64,000 nucleotides of DNA from Thermacetogenium phaeum DSM 12270 (lineage in GTDB: Bacteria > Bacillota > DSM-12270 > Thermacetogeniales > Thermacetogeniaceae): contig NC_018870.1 in NCBI RefSeq assembly GCF_000305935.1, forward strand, positions 1,845,001 through 1,909,000, in the 5' to 3' direction. This document shows positions 1 to 8,837 of this stretch, piece after piece. The notes beneath the pieces are model-generated. The model was not told the origin of the DNA, did no database searches, and saw only the letters and a program-made list of their open reading frames with translations. The position numbers were made by a program, and so were the translations under genes. Each line of letters starts with the position of its first letter. Position 1 is the first letter of the stretch.

Positions 1-90
1 GTGCACCCGTCGAAACAGCGCTGCCACCTCCTCGGGAAAGGACCCTACATTATATGTTTACGCCACCGAGAAGGTGTCTCACCGCAAAAT

Positions 91-1326
91 TTACAAGGCG
101 ATGCGCGCAAATTTTCTTTTGCCGACCTGGATGACCATCCCGTCCTTGACGATGAGGCGCGCCTCGGGATCAACGATCCTCTCCCCATCGATCTTTACCG
201 CACCCTGGCCGATAAACCTTTTACCCGCAGAAGTGCTCTCGACGAGACCTGCCAACGCCAACAGCTTAGGCAACCAGATGCCGCCGTCATCACCCAGCTC
301 TTCGGATTCGAGAACGACAACCGGCATATCGCTGGGGATTTCCCCCTTTTGGAAGACGGCCACAAACTCCTTTTCGGCATCCTGAGCAGCTTCTTCGCCG
401 TGAAACATCCTGACGAGCTCGCGGGCGAGCCGCATCTTGGCATCGCGCGGATGCAGCGTCCCCTCTTCCAGGCCGCTTTTAATCTCCCTAACGTCCTCTA
501 TAGATACCGGGGTTACCAGCTCGAAGTAACGAACGATCAGCTCGTCCGGCAGGGACATTGCCTTCCCGTAAATCTCTTTTGGGGGCTCGGAGATTCCAAT
601 GTAATTCCCCAGGCTCTTGCTCATCTTCTGGACACCGTCAAGGCCCTCCAAAATCGGCACCATGATTGCCACCTGGGGCTCCTGGCCGAATTCCCTTTGC
701 AGATCCCGTCCGACCAAGAGGTTGAATTTTTGATCGGTCCCCCCCAGCTCAACATCTGCATTGAGAGCAACAGAGTCGTAGCCCTGCATCAAGGGGTAGA
801 GAAACTCGTGAATGCCGATGGGGATGCCTTCCTGGTACCGGCGGGCAAAATCGTCTCGCTCCAGCATCCGGGCAACCGTGTACTTCGCCGCCAGCGTTAC
901 CACATCAGCAAAGGTGAGCTTCGCCAGCCAGGTGCTGTTGAAAACAACTCGTGTCCGGTCCATGTCGAGGATTTTCCCCGCCTGCTCCTTGTAGGTGGCG
1001 ACATTCTCCTTAATCTGCTCTTCCGTCAGCTGGACGCGGGTTTCCGATCTTCCGGTCGGGTCTCCGATTCGTCCTGTGAAATCCCCTAGGATCAGCACCA
1101 CCTCATGGCCCAGCTCCTGGAACTGCCGCAGCTTGTGAAGCACAACCGTATGCCCCAGGTGAATGTCCGGAGCGGTAGGGTCCATCCCCAACTTGACCCT
1201 CAACGGCCTGTCTTCATCCAGAGAACGCTTCAGCTTCCGGATCAGCTCATCTTCAGGAACGATCTCTACAACTCCCCTCCGGATAACCTCCAGCTGCTTC
1301 TGCAAATCCTTAATCAGACGTGACAC
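91..1326 (-). CDS. tyrS: Tyrosyl-tRNA synthetase
   Basis: This 411-residue protein charges tRNA-Tyr in the cytoplasm. The class I signatures are HLGHT at residues 56-60 and KMSKS at 234-238, and the C-terminal ~65 residues form an S4-type RNA-binding domain. Length and the HLGHT form resemble the longer TyrZ-like branch of Firmicute TyrRS. I chose the GTG at 1326 because GGGAGGA lies eight bases upstream. No T-box motif was found in the 200 bases upstream, which is unlike many Firmicute tyrS genes. The upstream neighbour is an alcohol dehydrogenase on the same strand about 200 bases away. Assignment is secure. Confidence 0.97.
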   Translation of the reverse strand: MSRLIKDLQKQLEVIRRGVVEIVPEDELIRKLKRSLDEDRPLRVKLGMDPTAPDIHLGHTVVLHKLRQFQELGHEVVLILGDFTGRIGDPTGRSETRVQLTEEQIKENVATYKEQAGKILDMDRTRVVFNSTWLAKLTFADVVTLAAKYTVARMLERDDFARRYQEGIPIGIHEFLYPLMQGYDSVALNADVELGGTDQKFNLLVGRDLQREFGQEPQVAIMVPILEGLDGVQKMSKSLGNYIGISEPPKEIYGKAMSLPDELIVRYFELVTPVSIEDVREIKSGLEEGTLHPRDAKMRLARELVRMFHGEEAAQDAEKEFVAVFQKGEIPSDMPVVVLESEELGDDGGIWLPKLLALAGLVESTSAGKRFIGQGAVKIDGERIVDPEARLIVKDGMVIQVGKRKFARIAL

Positions 1327-1527
1327 ACCAAAATCCTCCCATCCTGCTTTTCACATCTGCAATAATACATACCATTTTTTCTGCTAACCGGCAAGAAAAA
1401 ACCTCTCTTTTTGCAGCGGGGAAAGCCAATGCCCGCGAGTCCTGCCGCAAAGCACGCTCCAAACACAAATCAAAAACCCTCTGAAAACCTTACACCCCTA
1501 TTCTCCTGTTGCCACAGGTAAAGTCGT

Positions 1528-2679
1528 TTAGAGGTTTTTCTTGAGGATCTCCTCCAGATCGGAAAAGGCGGCCTTGCGAATGTTGGCGGCCAGCGACCCC
1601 GACTCCAGGGCAGCCTCCACCAGCTCCGGGATGTCAGATTCCTCCAGCCCCACTTCACCAAGCCTGGCGGGAAGCTCCAGCCGCTGCTTGAGCGCCCGCA
1701 CAAAGTGCAGCAGGCGCTCGGCCGCCTCCTCAGCACCGCCATCGCCGGAAACGATCCCCAACTCCCGGGCCAGCCGCGCATACTTCTCCGCTGCATGCGT
1801 CAAATTGAATTCCATCACAAAGGGCAGCAGAATCCCGCAGACCATTCCGTGCGGGATCCCGTAGCGGATTCCAACCGGATGAGCAAGGGCATGCACCGCC
1901 CCCGCCCGGGCGTTGTTCAAGGCCATGCCGGCCATCAGGCTGCCCAACATCACCTGCTGGCGCGCCTCCCGGTCGCTCCCTTTCCTGTAAGCAGAATAAA
2001 GATTCCTGCAGATAAGAACAGCCGCTTCCAGGGCCAGGCAGTCAGTCAGAGGGGTTGCCCAGCGCGAGGTATAGGCCTCCAGGGCATGGGTCAGGGCATC
2101 CATCCCCGTTTGTGCGGTTAAACGCCGGGGCATGGTCATCGTCAGAACAGGATCCACGACGGCGACCCGCGCCGTCCAGGAGTCGTTTCTGATGCTCTGC
2201 TTGCGGCCGCTTGCCGGATCGCTGAGCACGGCGTTCCTGGTAACCTCCGCTCCACTACCGGCGGTGGTGGGAACGGCGATCCAAGGGAGCACCGTTTCTC
2301 CCAGCTCTCGTGCCCCTGTGAAATAATCCTCAACCCGGCCTTCCTGGAAGTAGAGACCGGCGATCGCCTTGGCCACATCGATGACGCTCCCGCCCCCGAC
2401 TCCGATGACCAGCTCCACTCCGTAGCGGCGGGCGATCTGCAGCCCCTCCGCAACAACAGAGAGGGTCGGCTCCGGAGCGATTCCGCCGAAGTAAACGACC
2501 TCCAACCCCGCCGCCTTCAGCGGGCCGACCACCCTCTCGATCATCCCGCCGGACTGCAGGGACTTTTTCCCCATGCAGAGCAGCAGCTTCTTTCCGAAGC
2601 TTTTCGCCTCTACCCCCAGGCGGCCGCTGCTCCCCGGCCCGAAGATAATCCGCGGTGTCACCAAAAAGTCAAAGAGCAC
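1528..2679 (-). CDS. Iron-containing alcohol dehydrogenase
   Basis: A 383-residue group III (Fe-ADH) dehydrogenase that would interconvert an alcohol and aldehyde with NAD(P)H. The nucleotide-binding GGGS is at residues 95-98, and the metal ligands expected for the family are all present: D194, H198, H263 and H277, with H267 as the additional conserved histidine. The start is GTG 2679 with GAGGTGA upstream; the next in-frame codon block upstream contains a TGA stop. The substrate cannot be read from sequence, and 1,3-propanediol, butanol and ethanol dehydrogenases share this architecture. It stands alone between tyrS and the structured non-coding block. Confidence 0.93.
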   Translation of the reverse strand: MLFDFLVTPRIIFGPGSSGRLGVEAKSFGKKLLLCMGKKSLQSGGMIERVVGPLKAAGLEVVYFGGIAPEPTLSVVAEGLQIARRYGVELVIGVGGGSVIDVAKAIAGLYFQEGRVEDYFTGARELGETVLPWIAVPTTAGSGAEVTRNAVLSDPASGRKQSIRNDSWTARVAVVDPVLTMTMPRRLTAQTGMDALTHALEAYTSRWATPLTDCLALEAAVLICRNLYSAYRKGSDREARQQVMLGSLMAGMALNNARAGAVHALAHPVGIRYGIPHGMVCGILLPFVMEFNLTHAAEKYARLARELGIVSGDGGAEEAAERLLHFVRALKQRLELPARLGEVGLEESDIPELVEAALESGSLAANIRKAAFSDLEEILKKNL

Positions 2680-2733
2680 CAGCCATCACCTCGCATCTGA
2701 ATCCGTCTGGAGATATTATAACCCTGCCGAATC

Positions 2734-3320
2734 TTGAAAAGTACCGGGTTTTTGGCTTCTATCACCACCATAGTGATGTTCTACTTTTTCAAACGAAAAA
2801 AGGGTTTATCCTTGCCGGCGCAGCGACCTGACGGGGGTTGTTACTCGCCCTTGACGAAGGAGCAGCAAACGGCAGCCGGATCGAGACAGGATGTCGAGAT
2901 AGGCGACTCTGCGGCAGGGAAACGAAAAGCCGGTCGGCTGCTTATCTATCGACGAGTTTTAGGGCGGTTAAACCGAAAGATCCGGGAGCAAGCGCAAGGA
3001 TAAACCGAAGCGTATTTTCAGGGCAGACCCTCACGCCGCGCTCCTGCGGCACCAACAGAGTATGAAAATCCCCGCCGGGTCTACCTGCGAGCGACCTATG
3101 GAAGGCGGGTAACAGGACAGGCGAAGCGAGGATGACAGGTCGGGATGCGAGTACAGACACCCCTTGACCTGCGATGGAATGGATTTGCTGCGAGGCTAAA
3201 CGCTGCGATTGGCAGAAGCAGTTTGCAACTTGTTACGCAGCATCCCAGAGCTGTCCCGAAGCGAGCCGTCGTCCTGTCCGGCCTGGAATCGGGAGTCGAG
3301 CGGTAGGCCGGCAGGGTATG
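2734..3320. ncRNA. Unassigned structured RNA-like block
   Basis: About 590 bases without a credible reading frame are dense in complementary segments. Seen directly: TTGAAAAGTA 2734-2743 with TACTTTTTCAA 2782-2792 enclosing ATCAC/GTGAT; GCAGCCG 2872-2878 with CGGCTGC 2935-2941; GCCGC 3035-3039 with GCGGC 3046-3050; CAGGTC 3136-3141 with GACCTG 3166-3171; and an 11-bp bulged stem 3273-3284 with 3305-3315. The size and GC-rich stems suggest one of the large bacterial RNAs, such as OLE, but the usual OLE neighbours are absent. Strand and family are undecided; a decayed mobile element is the main alternative. Confidence 0.45.
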
Positions 3321-3350
3321 CGGTCTATTTTCAAGGCAGGTCATAGTATA

Positions 3351-3690
3351 ATGGCCAATCAGTTGAACCAGAAAGAAAGAACGCTTCTACAAGACCAGCA
3401 AAAGCATGAGGAGGTCTACATAGCCAAGTACAAGTCCTATGCACAGCAGTCATAGGATCCCCACTCAAGCAGTTGTTCAACAGCTACGCCCAGCGTGAGC
3501 AGCAGAACTACAATTACCCTCTGGAGAGATACTACAGGGGCAGAGGGCTTTTTGGTCGACTTGCCCACCAGGATTTCCAAATTATGCGACGAATTTAAAC
3601 CAAGATGGGCGGTCTTCGACTCTATCCTATGCTTTCGTCATCAAGGCGACAGATCCCGTAAGTTTAAGAACGGCTTATCGTTACTTCTGA
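3351..3690 (+). pseudogene. Broken spore coat protein gene (CotF-like)
   Basis: The ATG at 3351 opens a frame reading MANQLNQKERTLLQDQ and continuing into KYKSYAQQS, which strongly resembles the N-terminus of the small Coat F spore coat proteins of Clostridia. The frame ends at a TAG at 3453-3455. A shift of one base restores LKQLFNSYAQREQQ, the expected continuation, and a second shift then seems needed after about 3500. At least one nonsense mutation and one or two frameshifts therefore separate it from a working gene. It follows directly on the structured block. The end coordinate is approximate. Confidence 0.7.
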
Positions 3691-3842
3691 CCGGTTTTTA
3701 TTCATAAATTATGAAGTGGAAACCGATCGATAAACAGGACGATAGAAGGCCTCTCGAGAACCGCCTGGCCGGCTGATAATGCTTTTCAGCACCGCCAACA
3801 CCGCTCCGACGACCGGCGCTGATTCGGAAGGAAGTTACCAGA

Positions 3843-4499
3843 ATGAACCTCTCAGAGCGGCTTACAGACGCAGAGGAAAGGATCCGCGATAATGCCGTGA
3901 AGCCCCTGCTGGCGCTGCTTCCCACTTGGGTTCGCCCCAATCACATCACAGGGACGCGCCTGATTCTGGTTTCATCCGCATTTATTTTATATCTATTTAA
4001 TAAGTCCCTGGCACCGCAGATCTGGATTTTAACCGCAGCCATCTTGACCGACTTCATCGACGGCCCGCTGGCGCGGCTGCGCAGCCAGTGTTCGCGCAAA
4101 GGGGCTTATCTGGATCAGATCGCAGACTGGTGTCTGGGGATCTGGACGGGTGTGCTGGCCCTGCTAACCGGATTACTGCCGGCAATAGTAATCGTCCTCA
4201 TGGCTGCCCCGCAGATCGGCGTGCTCATAACGGACAGGATTCGCGTCGCCCGCCTCAGCACAGACGACGGGAGGAAGCGGGCACTGGCCATCGCCATGGG
4301 GGCGGCTAACTCCAGGTCAACGACCATCGAGCGGCTGCAATTCGTCACCGTGCTGCTGGGATTTATGCTGATCGTTTTCAGCAAGATGACCGACAGAGCA
4401 ATCTGGCACCGGATCGGCCTGGGCAGCCTTTATATCGAAATCGTTTTGGTGTGGCTGTTTCTTTTTCAGGGAATCGCCAATGTGATCGCCAAGAGATAA
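3843..4499 (+). CDS. CDP-alcohol phosphatidyltransferase
   Basis: This 218-residue membrane protein carries the complete CDP-alcohol phosphotransferase signature: D70, D73-G74, A77-R78, G87, D91 and D95. Enzymes of this family transfer a phosphatidyl group from CDP-diacylglycerol to an alcohol such as glycerol 3-phosphate or inositol in the cytoplasmic membrane. Several hydrophobic segments flank the motif. It resembles PgsA-type synthases, but the alcohol substrate cannot be fixed from sequence. A GGAAGG stretch precedes the ATG. It is likely monocistronic, since a new promoter follows before the ABC transporter genes. Confidence 0.85.
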   Translation: MNLSERLTDAEERIRDNAVKPLLALLPTWVRPNHITGTRLILVSSAFILYLFNKSLAPQIWILTAAILTDFIDGPLARLRSQCSRKGAYLDQIADWCLGIWTGVLALLTGLLPAIVIVLMAAPQIGVLITDRIRVARLSTDDGRKRALAIAMGAANSRSTTIERLQFVTVLLGFMLIVFSKMTDRAIWHRIGLGSLYIEIVLVWLFLFQGIANVIAKR

Positions 4500-4595
4500 A
4501 TGCGGGCACAACAGGGCAGCGCATCGTGGAGAGCCAAAACCAATTGTGAGTTCGTTTATATGCCCTGCTTTAAGAAAGAAAAAGCTTTAAAAACA

Positions 4596-4625
4596 TTGAC
4601 AGATCTGCAATTCTTGTGCTACCAT
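4596..4625 (+). promoter_or_regulatory. Sigma-A type promoter of the ABC transporter operon
   Basis: A perfect -35 TTGACA at 4596-4601 is followed after 18 bases by TACCAT at 4620-4625, a moderate -10. It predicts transcription starting near 4632 and a leader of about 220 nt before the lipoprotein gene. Confidence 0.6.
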
Positions 4626-4631
4626 CACTTC

Positions 4632-4853
4632 AAACCGGTGACAAGAGGAGAAAAAAAACGCATTTCCGGCCAAAGAGAACCGGGAACGCCGAATTTTCAG
4701 CCACAATGGAGCGAAGAAAGGAAAGGCATTTCCGGCGTTAACGGATGGATAAGGGCAGCATAAATGTAAGGAACGGTGGGCGACTGCACCCGTCTTCATA
4801 AGGGCGGGTGATAGGCGATACATTATTAAATAAAAGAGAGGAGAAGAGGCGAG
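4632..4853 (+). promoter_or_regulatory. Structured 5' leader, unclassified riboswitch candidate
   Basis: The roughly 220-nt leader holds an 11-base direct repeat, GCATTTCCGGC, at 4660-4670 and 4726-4736. Near its end are two competing pairings: ACGGTG 4773-4778 with the segment CACCCGT, or CACCCG 4787-4792 with CGGGTG 4805-4810. The same CACCCG cannot join both, which is the usual logic of a switch. No uridine run follows, so control of translation would be more likely than termination. I could not match it to T-box, TPP, SAM, purine, glycine or c-di-GMP consensus sequences. Confidence 0.4.
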
Positions 4854-5903
4854 ATGAGAAGGTCAAAATCAGTTGAGCTGAGAAAGCTGTTGAAGGCAGT
4901 TCTGCTGGGATCCCTCCTTTTCTTATGCGTCGGAGTTTTCACCTCATGCAGCAACGGCGATTCGACGGGTGCTGCATCCAACGATGCCCAGTCCACTACC
5001 GGAGACGGCGTCAAGACGATCGGCATCGTCCAGATCGTGGAGCACCCCTCACTTAACACCATCCGAGAATCGTTCATCCAAAAGCTCGCAGAGGAAGGTT
5101 ATCAGGACGGAAAGAACATCAAAATCGATTACCAGAATGCCCAGGGCGACCAGACCAACTTGAAGAGCATCTGTCAGAAGTTTGCCAGAAATAAATACGA
5201 TCTGATCGTGGCCATCGCCACCCCCTCGGCACAGGCAGCAGCCGGTGAAACGAAGGAGATACCGGTGCTCTTTGCAGCCTGCACCGATCCCGTCAGCTCA
5301 GGCCTCGTGGCCAGCCTTGACCGGCCGGGTGCCAATGTGACCGGAACTTCAGACGCGGTTTCCGCAGAGAAGATAATGGAGCTGGCCAAACGCATCACAC
5401 CCGGTTTTAAGACCATCGGCGCGCTTTACAATTCTGGAGAAGCCAATTCGGTGTCGGTCATCAACGACCTCAAGGAGTACGCGAGCAAGAACGGAATGAC
5501 GGTGATCGAGGGCACGGTCACCAACACCTCGGAGGTACAGCAGGTGACTCAGTCCCTTGCGGAAAAGGCCGACATCCTCTTCTCACCGATTGACAACACC
5601 GTTGCCTCAGCCATGCCGGTCGTCGCCCAGGTTGCCAAAAGGGCAAAGAAGCCGATCTACGTCGGCGCCGATTCTATGGTCAAAGACGGCGGGCTGGCGA
5701 CTTACGGAATCAACTATCAGGTTCTGGGAGAAGAAACTGCGAAGATGGCGATCGAGATCTTGAACGGAAAGAACCCGGCAGACATGCCCGTCAAGCTAAT
5801 GGATGAGATGGACATCTATCTCAATCAGGAAACGGCTGCGGCGATAGGCATTACTTTCCCGGATGATATAGTCAAGGAAGCAAAACAGATCTTCGGAAAA
5901 TAG
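4854..5903 (+). CDS. ABC transporter substrate-binding lipoprotein (TrpX type)
   Basis: This 349-residue protein begins with a basic region and hydrophobic stretch ending in a lipobox-like FTSC around residues 31-34, so it should be a membrane-anchored lipoprotein outside the cell. The rest fits the ABC_sub_bind family (periplasmic-binding fold I), whose streptococcal member TrpX serves tryptophan/tyrosine uptake. GAGGAGAAGAGGCGAG precedes the ATG. The permease and ATPase genes follow in the same direction, so it should deliver the ligand to that complex. An aromatic amino acid is the likely substrate by family analogy only; the leader type could reveal the true ligand. Confidence 0.9.
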   Translation: MRRSKSVELRKLLKAVLLGSLLFLCVGVFTSCSNGDSTGAASNDAQSTTGDGVKTIGIVQIVEHPSLNTIRESFIQKLAEEGYQDGKNIKIDYQNAQGDQTNLKSICQKFARNKYDLIVAIATPSAQAAAGETKEIPVLFAACTDPVSSGLVASLDRPGANVTGTSDAVSAEKIMELAKRITPGFKTIGALYNSGEANSVSVINDLKEYASKNGMTVIEGTVTNTSEVQQVTQSLAEKADILFSPIDNTVASAMPVVAQVAKRAKKPIYVGADSMVKDGGLATYGINYQVLGEETAKMAIEILNGKNPADMPVKLMDEMDIYLNQETAAAIGITFPDDIVKEAKQIFGK

Positions 5904-5921
5904 TTTATCAGTAGACCACCA

Positions 5922-5938
5922 TGCCGCCAGCGGCGGCA
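5922..5938 (+). other. Intercistronic hairpin
   Basis: TGCCGCC and GGCGGCA pair around a three-base loop between the lipoprotein and permease genes. There is no uridine run, so it probably stabilises the 3' end of the abundant binding-protein message rather than ending transcription. Confidence 0.4.
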
Positions 5939-5996
5939 CCAATGTTCATGGCAGTTTATTTATATATTTAGTTTATAGAATGAGGCGATACCCGGT

Positions 5997-6935
5997 ATGT
6001 CGCTAACATCATTGGCAGCAACACTACAGGGCTCAATGGAACTCGGCGTCATCTATGCGATTATGGCGCTCGGCGTTTTCATATCCTTCCGAACGCTGAA
6101 CATACCCGACCTGACGGTAGATGGCAGTTTCACATTGGGTGCCGCCGTGTCGGCGGTAATGGTCTGCAGCGGCCAGCCCTTCAGCGGGCTGGCTGTGGCC
6201 TTTTTGGCAGGCTGGATTGCCGGCACCTGCACCGCACTGCTGACGACTAAGCTCAAAATTCAGCCCCTGCTTTCAGGCATACTGATGATGCTGGCGCTTT
6301 ACTCGATAAACCTTAAAGTTATGGAGGGCAAGCCGAATATCCCTCTCCTAAACAAGCCTCTGATGTTCAGCTTTCTGCAGGAATTTGCGCAGGTACAGTA
6401 CGCCGTGCTGCTGTTTCTCTTGCTAATACTCGTCCTGATCGTACTTCTGCTGTACTTTTTCCTGAAAACGAGGTTGGGCTTTGTGTTGAGAGCAACAGGG
6501 GATAATCAGCAAATGGTCAGAGCACTCGGGGTGAACACAGATGTTACGATACTGATAGGGCTTGCCTTGTCGAACGGCCTCGTTGCTCTGTCAGGAGCCA
6601 TCATAGCGCAGTATCAGACGTTTGCCGACGTGAGCATGGGCATCGGAATGGTAATCATCGGACTTGCCTCGGTCATAATCGGCGAAGTTCTGTTCGGCGT
6701 GAAAACGCTGATGCGCAGGCTTCTGGCGGTGGTGCTCGGTGCCATCGTCTACAGGCTGGTGATCGCCGTCGCCCTGTGGCTGGGTATGCCGCCAACAGAT
6801 CTCAAGCTGGTGTCGGCAGCGATCGTAGCGGTTGCCCTGTCGATGACCGTAATCAAGCAGAAGGTTCTCTCATTCCAAAACAGAAGGGCCAACTCCGCTG
6901 GTTACCAGGGGGGCAGATGCAATGCTCAGGGTTGA
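5997..6935 (+). CDS. ABC transporter permease (TrpY type)
   Basis: A 312-residue multi-spanning membrane protein of the BPD_transp_2 (branched-chain amino acid/ribose type) permease family. At least eight hydrophobic segments are visible, and the region around residues 155-185, with a conserved GLALSNGL stretch, should contact the ATPase. It lies 93 bases after the lipoprotein gene and overlaps the ATPase gene by 14 bases, as in TrpXYZ operons. GAGGCGA precedes the ATG at 5997. It forms the membrane channel of the uptake system. Confidence 0.88.
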   Translation: MSLTSLAATLQGSMELGVIYAIMALGVFISFRTLNIPDLTVDGSFTLGAAVSAVMVCSGQPFSGLAVAFLAGWIAGTCTALLTTKLKIQPLLSGILMMLALYSINLKVMEGKPNIPLLNKPLMFSFLQEFAQVQYAVLLFLLLILVLIVLLLYFFLKTRLGFVLRATGDNQQMVRALGVNTDVTILIGLALSNGLVALSGAIIAQYQTFADVSMGIGMVIIGLASVIIGEVLFGVKTLMRRLLAVVLGAIVYRLVIAVALWLGMPPTDLKLVSAAIVAVALSMTVIKQKVLSFQNRRANSAGYQGGRCNAQG

Positions 6936-7716
6936 AAACATCTGCAAAACCTTTAACAAGGGGAGCATCAACGAAAAAGTCGCCATTGACAATCTGAGCC
7001 TCTTTCTCGACGAGGGTGAGTTCGTCACCGTCATAGGGGGTAATGGAGCGGGAAAGTCGACACTCATAAACTGTATAGCCGGTGTTTACGAAATAGACTC
7101 AGGCCGCATCTTCCTCGACGGCATGGACATCACCTACACGCCGGAGTATAAGCGCTCCCAATATATCGGGAGGGTCTTTCAGGACCCTTTGCTAGGCACA
7201 GCCTTTGACATGACCATAGAAGAGAATCTGGCCATTGCCTACGCCAAGGGGAAACCGAAGAATCTGAAAGCCGGAATAACTAAGGCCGACAGAGCTCTCT
7301 TCAGAGAGAAGCTCGCCCTGCTGGAGCTGGGGCTTGAGGACAGGCTCAAGGAAAAGGTCAGCTGCCTTTCCGGCGGGCAGCGTCAGGCCCTTACCCTGCT
7401 CATGGCGACGATCGTCAAACCGAAGCTGCTGCTGCTCGATGAGCACACGGCCGCCCTCGATCCGGCGACTGCCAAGAAGGTCCTGCAACTGACCGACGAA
7501 ATCGTGAAGAAAGAAAAGCTCTGCACGATCATGATCACCCACAACATCAAGGCCGCCCTTGAATACGGCACCAGAACCATTATGATGCACGAAGGCAGAA
7601 TTATCATGGATTTAAACAGCAAGGATAAAGAAAAAGTCACCGTTGAGTGGCTGATAGAGCAATTCAACCGCAAAATAGGAACGGAGTTCGACAACGACAG
7701 GATGCTGCTCGGCTGA
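6922..7716 (+). CDS. ABC transporter ATP-binding protein (TrpZ type)
   Basis: A 264-residue ABC ATPase with Walker A GGNGAGKST at 39-47, signature LSGGQ at 149-153 and Walker B LLLLDE at 169-174, followed by the expected switch histidine in ITHN. It would energise import of the ligand bound by the lipoprotein. The ATG at 6922 overlaps the end of the permease gene, which implies translational coupling. No terminator with a uridine tract is seen directly downstream, although nested hairpins begin there. Confidence 0.93.
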   Translation: MLRVENICKTFNKGSINEKVAIDNLSLFLDEGEFVTVIGGNGAGKSTLINCIAGVYEIDSGRIFLDGMDITYTPEYKRSQYIGRVFQDPLLGTAFDMTIEENLAIAYAKGKPKNLKAGITKADRALFREKLALLELGLEDRLKEKVSCLSGGQRQALTLLMATIVKPKLLLLDEHTAALDPATAKKVLQLTDEIVKKEKLCTIMITHNIKAALEYGTRTIMMHEGRIIMDLNSKDKEKVTVEWLIEQFNRKIGTEFDNDRMLLG

Positions 7717-8098
7717 ATGCCGGAGGGCCGGTTCTGAATCAGCTCCTTTCTCACGAAGAGCAAAGGAGTAACAATGAGGCACCGGCCCGGGCTGCTTCAC
7801 ACCGCAATAGCCTAGTATGGTCATCTCCCCTTTACCGAACCGCCGGCGTAATCACAATATTGCGCCAGGGAAGGCCCTTCGGCTGCTGGGGAGTTTTTGC
7901 GGGAAACGCTCCCGTCTCACCGCTACTCCTCTTCTGCGTCCTCCCTTACGTAAACACCCTCTTCAAACTGCACCGCTTCCCTAGGGATTTATAGAAAAAA
8001 AGAACCCCGCAGGAAAGAATGCCGGCTCCCCTAAGGGGGATCTCGGTAGCTTACCCTAGACCCCGGATCATCTCCTCCCGTCTTCATAGAAACAATGA
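7717..8098. other. Gene-free stretch with several hairpins
   Basis: No credible gene is visible. Just after the ATPase gene GGGCCGG and CCGGCCC enclose a second pair, CTCCTTT/AAAGGAG. Further on, CCCCTAAGGGG near 8025-8035 competes with a longer hairpin in which GGGGATCT 8036-8043 pairs with AGACCCC 8058-8064 and GGTA with TACC inside. The function is unknown. Confidence 0.4.
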
Positions 8099-8102
8099 TA
8101 AA

Positions 8103-8120
8103 GGAGGCTCTTCGACCTCC
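8103..8120 (-). terminator. Likely terminator of the Com-like gene
   Basis: On the minus strand GGAGG and CCTCC form a hairpin followed by TTTATCATTGTTT. It lies about 100 bases after the stop of the small zinc-ribbon gene. Confidence 0.45.
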
Positions 8121-8218
8121 TCTTCAATTGCCTCGCTTGGGCTTTTGTGGAGTTGTGAGGCTCTTCCCTTCTTTCCAGTTTATTAAATTAATCCTGTTAC
8201 CCGCTTTAACCACTCTAT

Positions 8219-8455
8219 TCAGCAGATCTTAACCCCCATTATTCCAGCGGTCTCGATCTGGATCAGCCGCTTGCACTTGGAGCACTTGATCTCCAGCGTG
8301 CTGCCGTTGCACACACAGATGAGCCTGTTGCAAATGCACCTCACGTCCTCCTTGCCTCCTTCATCCCTCTGCCGGGTCAAGCCCTTATCCTCCATGAGTG
8401 TTTTTCTCCCCTCCATGTCCTGACCGCTCCACCTTTCATAAAAGAATAGCTGCAA
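8219..8455 (-). CDS. Com-like zinc-ribbon small protein
   Basis: A small protein of up to 78 residues. Its C-terminal half has paired cysteines, CICN near residue 40 and CSKC near 58, with a lysine/arginine-rich surround and the pattern IKCSKCKRLIQI, as in the Com family of phage and bacterial zinc ribbons. Mu Com is a translational activator that binds mRNA; whether this one does so is unknown. The N-terminal ~35 residues look unconserved, so translation may start at an internal ATG. It lies in an accessory stretch next to an intron derivative, which suggests prophage or mobile origin. Confidence 0.65.
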   Translation of the reverse strand: MQLFFYERWSGQDMEGRKTLMEDKGLTRQRDEGGKEDVRCICNRLICVCNGSTLEIKCSKCKRLIQIETAGIMGVKIC

Positions 8456-8577
8456 GGCCTCCTGTTGCAGGGAAGAAGCACCGTACCTTGCCTTCCTCCC
8501 GGTCTTCCCGTATACTACCGCACTGCCGACCCACAGGTGTTAATCGCCGAAAACTCCTGGTTTAAACAGCTACTGAA

Positions 8578-8833
8578 ATCGAGTAGGAGGGGACGGTTAG
8601 CCCCCGTCCTCTCACACCACCAGACATGCGGGTCCGCATCCGGCGGTTCACCAAGCTTGACGAAGATAAATACTCTGGTCTCCGCGAGGTGCCGCTCCGC
8701 TTTTTGCCGGAGAAGGTCTCGGCCCTCCCGCAGTCCCCCGTGGCTTCGCCACTCCCTCCCGCGGGCAGACCCCTTGCGGGGAAATCTAGATCTTCGCCCT
8801 TCTCCACCAGGTTAACGCCCATGCCAGGCGCAC
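8578..8833 (-). mobile_element. Group II intron derivative without reverse transcriptase
   Basis: Read on the minus strand, the element starts with GTGCGCCTGG at 8833, matching the conserved GUGCG 5' end of group II introns. It ends with domain V at about 8651-8612 (ATGCGG/CCGCAT hairpin flanked by CCGCCGG and CTGGTGG) and domain VI (GGACGG 8609-8604 with CCGTCC 8596-8591, bulged CTAA), then CTACTCGAT at about 8578. Full introns of this sort are near 2 kb with a maturase; only 256 bases remain here, so the body of domains I-IV and the ORF are missing. It lies directly beside a terminator hairpin, as class C introns do. Confidence 0.65.
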
Positions 8834-8837
8834 ATTC

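Noticed and set aside
1-90. Gene after tyrS on the minus strand
   Set aside because: A GAGGAGGTG is visible near the edge, but the possible start lies outside the window.
1-1089. 362-codon open frame on the plus strand
   Set aside because: It is the shadow of tyrS and is open only because of codon bias.
1327-1527. T-box leader before tyrS
   Set aside because: The conserved AGGGTGGNACCGCG block was not found on the minus strand in this gap.
4500-4763. 87-codon frame before the ABC operon
   Set aside because: It runs through the promoter and leader and lacks a ribosome binding site.
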